Positions 25,793 to 33,932 of a stretch of DNA of 64,000 nucleotides are shown in pieces. The translations under genes and the position numbers were made by a program. Each line of letters starts with the position of its first letter. Position 1 is the first letter of the stretch. A model generated the notes under the pieces. It saw nothing but the letters and a program-made list of their open reading frames with translations, was not told the DNA's origin and did no database searches. This DNA is from Vibrio sp. CK2-1. GTDB taxonomy: Bacteria > Pseudomonadota > Gammaproteobacteria > Enterobacterales > Vibrionaceae. Where the stretch lies: assembly GCF_021726515.1 (NCBI RefSeq), contig NZ_JAKKCJ010000001.1:496001-560000 (forward strand). The letters run 5' to 3'.

Positions 25793-27274
25793 ATGAAATA
25801 TTTTTCAACCTTAGCTCTGACCTCATTAATCAGCTTAGCAGTCGGTGGCGCCGCGAGTTATTACTATGTAAATAGTCACATGTCATCAATGAGCGCTAAT
25901 CATTCTGCTAGCAATGCAAAAGCAAGCAATAAAAATGAACCTCTTTATTGGGTTGCACCAATGGATGCCAATTATCGTCGCGATAAGCCTGGCAAATCCC
26001 CAATGGGTATGGATTTAGTGCCGGTATATGAAGAAGCCAATACCGCCGATGATCCTGCCGGAACAGTCATCATTTCATCGGCTGTCGAAAATAACCTTGG
26101 CGTTAAGGTGGCGGACGTTACGCTTAGCCCTTTGTCTCCACGGATCCAAACAGTGGGTTATATCGCTTTTGATGAAAGTAAATTATGGCAAACCAACGTC
26201 CGTGTTAGTGGGTGGGTACAAAAGCTCAACATTAATGCAGTAGGCGAGAAGGTTAATAAAGGCGATGTGTTATTTACTCTTTACTCACCTGAATTGATTA
26301 AAGCACAAGAGGAATTACTCAATGCTTACCGAACTAAACGCCAAGGGCTAATTAAAGGCGCAACTGAGCGTTTAGTGACGTTGGGGGTGGATAGAGAACA
26401 GATAAAACAAATTGTTCGTAGTGGTAAAGCAGTGACATCTGTTGAAGTTAAAGCCGTTAATAATGGGATCATTGCCAGTTTAAATGTTCGTGAAGGGGGC
26501 TATTTATCTCCAGCGCAAGCGGTCATTAGCGCAGGGCCAATCCAACAAGTTTGGGTTGATGCGGAAGTCTTTGAACGTCAAGGACATTGGATTACTGCGG
26601 GTACGACCGCTGACATGACATTGGATTCCATTCCGGGGCAATCATGGCAAGGGATCGTGGATTACGTTTACCCAATACTCGATCCAAAAACTCGTACTTT
26701 GCGAGTTCGTTTAAAGTTTGATAATCCCGATGGCAAGCTCAAACCCAATATGTTTGCCAATATCAGCCTGAAACCGAAAACCGATGGCAAGGTGATTAAT
26801 ATTCCGCGCGAATCGGTGATCCGCTCAGGCAATATGACTCGGGTAGTATTAGCGCAAGGCGAAGGGAAATATCGCTCTGCTCGTATAAAAGTTGGCCGTG
26901 AAGCCGACGATAGAGTGGAGGTGTTAGAAGGATTAACGACTCAAGATAAAGTCGTCACTTCCGCTCAATTCATGTTGGATTCTGAATCTAGCCAAAATGC
27001 AGAGTTAAGCCGAATCAATGGCTCAGAACCGAAAGGAGAAACCGTCTGGGCAGAGGGGAACATTAATACCTTAATGGCCGATTTTGGCATGGTCATCATT
27101 GATTTTAACGCGATTGATAAATGGCACTGGCAAGCTGGCCAAATGAGTTTTGAAACGTCAGATGACCTTGATCTATCGCCTTTTAAAGCCGGTCAAACCA
27201 TTCGATTTCTGATTGAAAAAGTCAAAGATGATTACCGCATTATTGATATTCAAGCTCAAGGAGGTCAATCATGA
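25793..27274 (+). CDS. cusB: Periplasmic adaptor CusB with heavy-metal-binding and CusF-like domains
   Basis: This 493-residue membrane-fusion protein is anchored by an N-terminal hydrophobic segment. An N-terminal heavy-metal-binding motif (YWVAPMDANYRRDKPGKSPMGMDLVPVYE, about residues 43-75) precedes the lipoyl/hairpin/barrel adaptor core. The last 75 residues (AEGNINTLMADFGMVIIDF...WHWQAGQMSFET) resemble the copper chaperone CusF, fused here to the adaptor. It would collect Cu(I)/Ag(I) in the periplasm and hand it to CusA. It overlaps cusA by 4 bases (ATGA). Confidence 0.9.
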   Translation: MKYFSTLALTSLISLAVGGAASYYYVNSHMSSMSANHSASNAKASNKNEPLYWVAPMDANYRRDKPGKSPMGMDLVPVYEEANTADDPAGTVIISSAVENNLGVKVADVTLSPLSPRIQTVGYIAFDESKLWQTNVRVSGWVQKLNINAVGEKVNKGDVLFTLYSPELIKAQEELLNAYRTKRQGLIKGATERLVTLGVDREQIKQIVRSGKAVTSVEVKAVNNGIIASLNVREGGYLSPAQAVISAGPIQQVWVDAEVFERQGHWITAGTTADMTLDSIPGQSWQGIVDYVYPILDPKTRTLRVRLKFDNPDGKLKPNMFANISLKPKTDGKVINIPRESVIRSGNMTRVVLAQGEGKYRSARIKVGREADDRVEVLEGLTTQDKVVTSAQFMLDSESSQNAELSRINGSEPKGETVWAEGNINTLMADFGMVIIDFNAIDKWHWQAGQMSFETSDDLDLSPFKAGQTIRFLIEKVKDDYRIIDIQAQGGQS

Positions 27275-30200
27275 TCCCGGCGATTATTCGATGGTCGATT
27301 CAAAATCGATTTATGGTCATCATCGCTGCCATTTTATTGACCGCAGCGGGTTTATATAGCGTCAAAAATACTCCGGTTGATGCACTGCCAGATCTATCTG
27401 ATGTGCAAGTAATCATCAAAACTTCGTACCCAGGACAAGCGCCACAGGTAGTAGAAGATCAAGTGACTTACCCTTTAACTACTGCGATGCTCGCTGTCCC
27501 AGGAGCCGTCACTGTTCGAGGTTATTCATTCTTTGGAGACTCGTATGTTTATATCATTTTTAACGATGATACCGACATGTACTGGGCTCGTTCACGAGTT
27601 TTAGAATACCTAAGCCAAGTTGCGCCTAAGCTTCCACCACAAGCGAAACCCACGCTAGGGCCTGATGCTACAGGCGTTGGTTGGGTGTACAGCTATGTTC
27701 TACAAGACAAGACTGGTAAGCACGATCTTTCAGAGCTACGTAGCTACCAAGATTGGTTTTTGAAATATGAGCTGCAAACCGTGGATGGAGTATCGGAGAT
27801 CGCCACTGTCGGCGGCATGGTGAAGCAATATCAAATACAAATTGATCCCGCAAAATTACGTGCTTACGACTTAACACTGCAGCAAGTCAATTCTGCTATT
27901 TCTCAAGGTAATCAAGAAGCGGGAGCATCCGTTATTGAAGTGGCTGAAGCTGAGCACATGGTACGAACCACCGGCTATTTAAGCAGCGTGGAAGACATCA
28001 AAGCTTTGCCTCTTAAAGTTACAGAAAAAGGCACGCCTTTGTTGTTGGGCGATATTGCCGATATTAATATTGGCCCACAAATGCGTCGTGGAATTTCTGA
28101 ATTAAATGGCGAAGGTGAGGCCGTCGGTGGTGTGGTGGTCATGCGCTATGGCGAAAATGCGAGCCAAGTGATCGCCAATGTTAAAGCTAAGCTTAAGCGT
28201 TTAGAAAAAAGCCTACCTGATGGTATTGAAATTGTGCCGACTTATGATCGTTCCAATTTGATCGATCATGCAGTCAAAAACTTATGGCAGAAGTTAGCGG
28301 AAGAATTCATTGTCGTGGCAGTGGTTTGTGCCTTGTTTTTATTCCACATTCGCTCATCTCTGGTTATCGCAATCAGCTTACCTATCGGTATTTTATCGGC
28401 TTTTATCATCATGCACTGGCAAGGGATCAACGCCAATATTATGTCTTTAGGCGGCATCGCTATTGCCATTGGTGCCATGGTCGACGGTGCCATTGTTATG
28501 ATCGAAAATGTTCATAAACACATGGAGCGCACTCCGCTCACCGATAAAAACCGCTGGCAAGTGATTGGTGATGCAGCCGCAGAAGTGGGCGCACCGTTAT
28601 TTTTCTCATTACTGATCATTACCTTGAGTTTTGTTCCAGTCTTCGCCCTTGAAGGACAAGAAGGCAAAATGTTCTCTCCATTAGCCTTTACTAAAACCTT
28701 TGCGATGGCTTCATCCGCAGCCTTGGCTATAACTTTAGTACCCGTGTTAATGGGCTATTTTATTCGAGGAAAAATTCTTCCAGAACATAAGAATCCGGTT
28801 AATAAAGGGCTAGTTGCGCTCTATCGCCCATTGCTCAACTTGAGCCTGACTTATCCTAAAACGATTGTGGTTATCGCTATCTCGCTAATGGCATCTACTT
28901 ATTACCCAATCAGTAAAATTGGTAGTGAGTTTATCCCACCGTTAGATGAAGGGGATTTGATGTATATGCCAACCACTTACCCAGGTATTTCCATTGGTAA
29001 GGCGCGTGAGCTATTGCAACAAACCAACAAGTTGATCAAAACCGTACCCGAAGTGAAAACGGTATGGGGAAAAATTGGCCGAGCGGAAACCGCAACCGAT
29101 CCTGCACCGCTCACTATGATTGAAACCACCATTCAATTAAAACCTAAATCAGAATGGCGACCTGGAGTTACCTCGGAATCTTTGCGAAAAGAGCTTGATG
29201 CTTTGATTCAATTCCCCGGACTCACCAATGCTTTCGTTATGCCAATCAAAACTCGTATCGATATGCTTGCCACAGGGATCAAAACGCCAATTGGGATCAA
29301 AATATCCGGCCCAGATCTTAAGGTTATTGAAAAGATTGGTGCTGAGCTTGAACCGGTTTTAAATCAAGTAGCAGGCACTACATCCGTCTATGCCGAGCGC
29401 GTTGCTGGTGGTCGTTATGTCACGATTGATATTAAACGTCGTCAAGCGGCTCGTTACGGTTTAAGTATCCAAGATGTTCAGCGCGTTGTTTCTACTGCGG
29501 TGGGCGGCATGAATGTTGGGGAAACCATTGAAGGTCTAGAGCGTTATCCAATCAATGTTCGTTACCCTCAATCTTATCGAGATTCGGTGGTCAAACTGCA
29601 AAGCTTGCCTTTGGTTACGCCGAATGGCGCTCGTATCGCACTTGGTGATGTTGCTGATATTCGATATGAAGATGGCCCACCAATGATTAAAACCGAGAAC
29701 GCACGACCGAATGGTTGGGTATTTGTTGATATTGATAACCGAGATTTAGGCTCTTACGTGCAAGAAGCTCAAGCTATTGTCGCGCAAGAGGTACAGCTTC
29801 CTGCTGGCTACTCTTTAGCTTGGTCTGGGCAATATGAATATATGGAACGCGCCAAAGCAAGACTAAGCGTTGTGGTTCCGGTGACCTTAATCATCATTAT
29901 GTTGTTGCTGTATTTAAGTTTTAAACGTGTTGGCGAAGTGCTCATTATCATGGCGACTCTACCTCTCGCGATGGTTGGCGGCTTATGGCTGATGTGGCAG
30001 CTCAACTACAACTTCTCGATTGCTGTCGGAGTCGGCTTTATTGCACTGGCTGGTGTGGCGGTAGAGATTGGCGTGATCATGCTGGTCTACCTCAATCAAG
30101 CTTGGCACTTAGCCGTTATTGAGTCTGAAAGAGACCATAAACCACTTACCCATCAGTCACTCATTACGGCAATTAAGCAAGGTGCCGGATTACGTGTTCG

Positions 30201-30441
30201 CCCAGTCATGATGACGGTACTGACGGTCATTATCGGTCTAGTACCCATTATGTACGGATCAGGTACTGGCTCAGAAGTCATGCAACGAATTGCCGCACCT
30301 ATGATTGGCGGCATGGCATCGGCATTGATACTGACACTAGTAGTACTCCCCGCCATTTTTAAATTATGGAAACAACATTCACACCAATTAACCAAGTATC
30401 CAAAAACCAAGCACCAATTAACTAGGCATCAAAAATCATAG
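27271..30441 (+). CDS. cusA: RND copper/silver efflux pump CusA
   Basis: This 1056-residue heavy-metal RND transporter has twelve membrane helices and two large periplasmic loops. Recognisable parts are the N-terminal NTPVDALPDLSDVQVIIKT, ADATGVGWVYSY-type porter segments (here PDATGVGWVYSYVLQDK), helix 4 with GGIAIAIGAMVDGAIVMIENVHK holding the proton-relay acids, and the Met-containing porter region around IKTRIDMLATGIKTPIGIK. It drives Cu(I)/Ag(I) out through CusBC with the proton gradient. A cupredoxin gene follows 80 bases later. Confidence 0.95.
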   Translation: MIPAIIRWSIQNRFMVIIAAILLTAAGLYSVKNTPVDALPDLSDVQVIIKTSYPGQAPQVVEDQVTYPLTTAMLAVPGAVTVRGYSFFGDSYVYIIFNDDTDMYWARSRVLEYLSQVAPKLPPQAKPTLGPDATGVGWVYSYVLQDKTGKHDLSELRSYQDWFLKYELQTVDGVSEIATVGGMVKQYQIQIDPAKLRAYDLTLQQVNSAISQGNQEAGASVIEVAEAEHMVRTTGYLSSVEDIKALPLKVTEKGTPLLLGDIADINIGPQMRRGISELNGEGEAVGGVVVMRYGENASQVIANVKAKLKRLEKSLPDGIEIVPTYDRSNLIDHAVKNLWQKLAEEFIVVAVVCALFLFHIRSSLVIAISLPIGILSAFIIMHWQGINANIMSLGGIAIAIGAMVDGAIVMIENVHKHMERTPLTDKNRWQVIGDAAAEVGAPLFFSLLIITLSFVPVFALEGQEGKMFSPLAFTKTFAMASSAALAITLVPVLMGYFIRGKILPEHKNPVNKGLVALYRPLLNLSLTYPKTIVVIAISLMASTYYPISKIGSEFIPPLDEGDLMYMPTTYPGISIGKARELLQQTNKLIKTVPEVKTVWGKIGRAETATDPAPLTMIETTIQLKPKSEWRPGVTSESLRKELDALIQFPGLTNAFVMPIKTRIDMLATGIKTPIGIKISGPDLKVIEKIGAELEPVLNQVAGTTSVYAERVAGGRYVTIDIKRRQAARYGLSIQDVQRVVSTAVGGMNVGETIEGLERYPINVRYPQSYRDSVVKLQSLPLVTPNGARIALGDVADIRYEDGPPMIKTENARPNGWVFVDIDNRDLGSYVQEAQAIVAQEVQLPAGYSLAWSGQYEYMERAKARLSVVVPVTLIIIMLLLYLSFKRVGEVLIIMATLPLAMVGGLWLMWQLNYNFSIAVGVGFIALAGVAVEIGVIMLVYLNQAWHLAVIESERDHKPLTHQSLITAIKQGAGLRVRPVMMTVLTVIIGLVPIMYGSGTGSEVMQRIAAPMIGGMASALILTLVVLPAIFKLWKQHSHQLTKYPKTKHQLTRHQKS

Positions 30442-30478
30442 CTCTGAAAAACTGACATTAATCATTAACCATAAATCA

Positions 30479-30502
30479 ACTAGGCGGGTATCACTGCCTA
30501 GT
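30479..30502 (+). other. Small hairpin between cusA and the cupredoxin gene
   Basis: ACTAGGC and GCCTAGT pair as a 7-bp stem 38 bases past cusA, with no T run. It may dampen or stabilise the downstream message. Confidence 0.4.
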
Positions 30503-30521
30503 CATTTAAAAGGAAAATAAA

Positions 30522-31079
30522 ATGAAAAAGAACCTAATCACAACGACCATCGCGCTTAGCCTAGTCATGACATCTTCATTTGTTATGGCTGACATGAAAG
30601 ATCACAACATGGGCTCAGAACACATGGAAGGTCATTCAATGAACATGGAAAGCATGGATATGGATGGTATGGATATGAGTGAAATGGACATGAAGGGCAT
30701 GACCGAGGTGGGCATGCCAGCCAAAGGCGTGAAACCTAATAAGGTTGTTCAAGTGATCCTTGCTGATGATATGAGCATCACCTTCGCTGGAAATGCCGAT
30801 ATACAACCGAATGATGTGGTGCAATTTGTCATTATGAACAAAGGCAAGATCGACCATGAATTCACGATTGGCAGTGAAAAAGAGCAAACTGAACATCGTG
30901 AAATGATGAAAAATATGGCAGGAATGAGTCATGACCATGATTCAGGAAATAGCGTCACCGTTGCACCCGGTAAAGCTAAGCAAATGCTATGGCACTTCCA
31001 TGGCAATCCTAATGTCGAATTTGCGTGTAATATTCCAGGTCATGCAGAAGCGGGGATGGTCAAAAAAATAACGCTATAG
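30522..31079 (+). CDS. Exported cupredoxin-domain copper-binding protein
   Basis: This 185-residue periplasmic protein starts with a signal peptide ending at VMA. It then has a Met/His-rich spacer (residues 25-65, repeated MDM, MEGH and MKGM units) that could bind Cu(I), and a C-terminal cupredoxin domain. Type-1 copper ligands are H112 (DHEFTIG), C169, H174 and M179 (CNIPGHAEAGM). Similar proteins are linked to copper resistance in many gammaproteobacteria. It probably buffers periplasmic copper alongside CusCBA. A terminator follows. Confidence 0.85.
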   Translation: MKKNLITTTIALSLVMTSSFVMADMKDHNMGSEHMEGHSMNMESMDMDGMDMSEMDMKGMTEVGMPAKGVKPNKVVQVILADDMSITFAGNADIQPNDVVQFVIMNKGKIDHEFTIGSEKEQTEHREMMKNMAGMSHDHDSGNSVTVAPGKAKQMLWHFHGNPNVEFACNIPGHAEAGMVKKITL

Positions 31080-31117
31080 GTAATATTCATTTCAATAGTT
31101 GAAAGGGTAATAATGAA

Positions 31118-31156
31118 ACACCACCTATTTGAAGATCTTCCTAAAATAGGTGGTGT
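31118..31156 (+). terminator. Terminator after the copper cluster
   Basis: ACACCACCTATTT and AAATAGGTGGTGT form a perfect 13-bp stem with a 13-base loop, followed by GTTTAATTATCTTTTTATT. It closes the copper operon before an unrelated gene. Confidence 0.85.
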
Positions 31157-31233
31157 GTTTAATTATCTTTTTATTGCAACGCTTTGCTATTGAGCGATAC
31201 CATGCAAGTCCGTTGTTAAGTAAAGATCCCGTT

Positions 31234-31641
31234 ATGTCTGATGAAAAACTCGCGCTCGAGTGGATGCGCCAACAAGCTCGTAAAATTGACCCATACGTCG
31301 TCAACCCGTCATTTGATGAATGTGTTGAGTTGATCGATCCTGCCTTTAAAAAAGGAAAGAGCGTTGCGCAGCTGAAATATTTATTGTCAGAAGCTGACCG
31401 TCGAGCGGGGGCTGCTGAGCGTAAACATGCGGCGCTAAAATATGCCAAAGAAAAGAACCCCAATGCTGGGCAAGTGCTGCGTCTGCAAAGCAAACTTCAG
31501 CAAGTTCAATTGGCGTTAAAATTGGCGACGGGTGATAGCAATATGACGATATCGCAATTCTGCGCTGAGTATGATGTGACAAAGAAAGACGGTAGCGCCG
31601 CTTGGCATGAAACCTTAGTGCAACTGAGCAAGAAAAAGTAA
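31234..31641 (+). CDS. Hypothetical small helical protein
   Basis: No family is recognised. From ATG 31234 the protein has 135 residues, is soluble and strongly helical, with a charged stretch (LLSEADRRAGAAERKHAALKYAKEKNP) that may form a coiled coil. An upstream in-frame start would begin inside the preceding terminator and add a hydrophobic segment, so it is rejected. It lies between the copper cluster and another small hypothetical gene, 137 bases apart. Confidence 0.6.
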   Translation: MSDEKLALEWMRQQARKIDPYVVNPSFDECVELIDPAFKKGKSVAQLKYLLSEADRRAGAAERKHAALKYAKEKNPNAGQVLRLQSKLQQVQLALKLATGDSNMTISQFCAEYDVTKKDGSAAWHETLVQLSKKK

Positions 31642-31778
31642 TCACTGCAACATTCCGTATCCGATCTGATGACCGCATGGTACTCTGATTTTATATTCGT
31701 TTAATTATGCCTGTTCGTTTTACTAGACACCGCATACTAGACGTGACGATGAGTTACCGTTGGTTGGAGTAGATAAAG

Positions 31779-32063
31779 ATGAACGTGGATAAAGCAAAAA
31801 AACGCATCGCAAAGCTGGTTAAACGAGGCTTTAAAGGATACCCACAAATTACCCTGCAATATTTTGGCCCGAACCTAGATTGTGCTACCGAGGTGGTAGT
31901 CAGTTTTACTTTAGAAGAAGGTGCGGAAGTTCAAGAAGAGCGTTTTTCGAGTGAAACCGATGTTCGAGAGCATGAAGTGATCCAATCAGCCTTGATTAAA
32001 ATTATTGACCGCGCAGATGCTAAATCCGTCATGCAAGTAGAAGGCGTGTCGGTTAAGCAATAG
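31779..32063 (+). CDS. Hypothetical 94-residue protein
   Basis: This is an unrecognised small protein with a basic N-terminus (MNVDKAKKRIAKLVKRGFKGY) and an acidic beta/alpha C-terminal half. A GGAG about nine bases before the ATG supports translation. Its stop codon coincides with the start of the direct repeat that bounds the sulfoquinovose island, so it was probably the chromosomal neighbour of yjjG before insertion. Confidence 0.65.
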   Translation: MNVDKAKKRIAKLVKRGFKGYPQITLQYFGPNLDCATEVVVSFTLEEGAEVQEERFSSETDVREHEVIQSALIKIIDRADAKSVMQVEGVSVKQ

Positions 32064-32269
32064 GTTGTTTGACGTTATTGAGAATTAAACATTGAGCCAC
32101 CGATTTCCTATTTTGATGAATAGAGAATCGGTGGCTCAGTCGTTTTTGTTCAGTGCTATTTGAATGGAAATTCTCGCAGTTATACTTTTAAAATTAGCTA
32201 TTATGCTTCTAAAATCGCTTGTAATTCGGTTAACGAACTTACGGTGTAGTGTGGAGTAATGCCATCGGT
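32059..32269. repeat. Left direct repeat bounding the sulfoquinovose island
   Basis: This 211-base block repeats at 41674-41857 in the same orientation, with a roughly 28-base length difference in the middle and scattered substitutions. It holds a bidirectional terminator (stem TGAGCCACCGATT/AATCGGTGGCTCA, 32093-32138, then CGTTTTTGTT) and the last 23 codons of yjjG on the minus strand. Homology begins at the stop of the 94-residue gene and ends abruptly inside the yjjG coding sequence. Confidence 0.9.
32201..32269 (-). pseudogene. 3-prime fragment of yjjG
   Basis: Codons for [22 protein letters not shown] plus stop are identical in protein to the end of the intact yjjG at 41789. There is one visible base change (GTG versus GTA for Val) and it is silent. 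Sequence upstream of this point is unrelated to yjjG. The silent divergence suggests the copy came from a related genome rather than from a very recent local duplication. Confidence 0.85.
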
Positions 32270-32420
32270 GAGAACGACTTGGTAAGTGAATTTACAGGTA
32301 AGAGAAGGAAGTGTGTAGTTAGATTGAGCACAATACTATCAATGAATTCAACATGGTCGATAATCTGGTTGGTTAAAAGTGAGAAGTAAAGCAGTAATTA
32401 TTCCTAAACGGAATCTAACC

Positions 32421-32464
32421 TTGAATTTCTTTCACTATAATTAATCGAATAAGCACTTTATAGT
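32421..32464. promoter_or_regulatory. LysR-type operator upstream of the island dctP
   Basis: This 44-base element matches the one at 37106-37149 at 37 positions, with no gap. It contains the inverted arms ACTATAA and TTATAGT separated by 17 bases. It lies about 285 bases before dctP in a 683-base gap with no gene. The shared element implies that one regulator, most likely the island LysR protein, controls both units. Confidence 0.7.
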
Positions 32465-32746
32465 CAGTCATATGCAAAGGAATAAAGGCTGTATGTAACA
32501 AGGTGTTTTGTCTTATTAATTGAGCTTATATCACACTTTTATACGTGGTTATTATATTTTCACGCCTGGCTTAAATGGTAAATATCATGAGGGTAATTAA
32601 GCCTTTTAATTATTGTGGGTATTATGGCTTGAGAATATTAATGGCTAATAACAAATAGTAAGGCGCTTTGGTACGTTAATATTATGAAAGGATCCCTTTA
32701 AAAAAGAATAAAAAACGTGAAATATAATAATGATAAAGGAAATATT

Positions 32747-33796
32747 ATGAAAAAAATAATTTTGGGACTTGCTGCTGTATCTATTCTTGCTGCTGGAACT
32801 TCGAACGCGGCTACCTATAAGTTAACAGTGCCTCATGTGACGACAATCGATGGGTATAACCACCAATCATTACTGGTATTTAAGAACTTCGTTGAAGTCC
32901 GTTCTAACGGTCAGATTGAAGTGGCTATCTATCCTTCAGGTCAACTGTGTTCGAGTGCGAAAGAGTGTATAGCTGGTGTTCAGGTTGGTATGTTTGATTA
33001 CTTCCAAACAACGATTCCTGAGCTAGGTAACTACTGGGAACCAGTAAGTGTGTTTGATTTACCTTACATGTTACCAAATGACCGTGTTGCTGAGTGTGTT
33101 TATAGTAATGAGAAGTTTATTAGTGATGTACGCAACGAGCTGATTAAAAAAGCCCCCAATATACGTCTGATGGCTGTGTCGAATTCAGGTGGTTGGCGTA
33201 ATATTGCCACGACGAACAAGCAAGTTAAAACTCCTGATGATATGAAAGGTCTTAAGATCCGTACCGTTCCTGCAAAGGTGCAGCAAGATTTAGTTAGGGC
33301 ATTAGGTGCGACTCCAACACCTATCGCATGGCCTGAAGTGTACACGGCTCTGTCAACTAAGATGGTCGATGGTACGAAGAACGGTATTGTTGATATTGTT
33401 ATGAATAGGTTTCATGAAAGCTTGAATTATATAATTCTTGATGGTCACGGCTATATGGGGGGAGCTTGGGTCTTTAATGACAAAAAATTCAAGTCATTCC
33501 CAGATGATATTAAAAAAATAATTATCGATGGGGTGGCAGCTCAAAATCAATATCTTCGTGCTTACCCAAAACACAAGGAATATTCAGCATACGAAGAATT
33601 TAAAAAAGCGGATGGTGTTATTTATAATCCAACTGAAGAAGAGAAAAAGGCATTTAAAACTGCAGTTCTTCCAGTTAAAACTGCACTCCTAGAGTCCACT
33701 GGTGCTGAAGGTCAGAAATGGCTAGATCGCTTCGAAACTGAAATTAAAAAATGCAAAGTTAAAATTCAAGCTAACTACGATATTCAATTGAACTAA
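32747..33796 (+). CDS. dctP: TRAP transporter binding protein of the sulfoquinovose island
   Basis: This 349-residue DctP-family protein starts with a signal peptide (MKKIILGLAAVSILAAGTSNA). ATG 32747 follows AAAGGA; an earlier in-frame ATG adds ten unlikely residues. The segment with WRNIATTNKQVKTPDDMKGLKIR and PIAWPEVYTALSTKMVDGTKN marks the ligand pocket. Genomic context (YihQ next door) makes sulfoquinovose or its glyceryl glycoside the likely ligand. The matching permease genes are 3.5 kb away beyond yihQ and lysR, an unusual split for TRAP systems. Confidence 0.88.
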   Translation: MKKIILGLAAVSILAAGTSNAATYKLTVPHVTTIDGYNHQSLLVFKNFVEVRSNGQIEVAIYPSGQLCSSAKECIAGVQVGMFDYFQTTIPELGNYWEPVSVFDLPYMLPNDRVAECVYSNEKFISDVRNELIKKAPNIRLMAVSNSGGWRNIATTNKQVKTPDDMKGLKIRTVPAKVQQDLVRALGATPTPIAWPEVYTALSTKMVDGTKNGIVDIVMNRFHESLNYIILDGHGYMGGAWVFNDKKFKSFPDDIKKIIIDGVAAQNQYLRAYPKHKEYSAYEEFKKADGVIYNPTEEEKKAFKTAVLPVKTALLESTGAEGQKWLDRFETEIKKCKVKIQANYDIQLN

Positions 33797-33932
33797 AAAA
33801 GCATTAGATACAAATTAAAGTGAGCGCACTCTTGGTGTGCTCATGCCCATCATTTTAAAAACAGCAGTACAAAAGAACAAACATATTCCTATGTGCTTAA
33901 TATTATATTTTTCAATTTTGGAAGCTATTTAA

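Noticed and set aside
30636..30938. His-rich frame opposite the cupredoxin gene
   Set aside because: The many His codons are the complement of ATG-rich Met codons in the real gene. It is a shadow.
31125..31678. Minus-strand frames covering the 135-residue hypothetical gene
   Set aside because: They begin or end within the copper-cluster terminator and have no ribosome site. The plus-strand frame has better protein composition.
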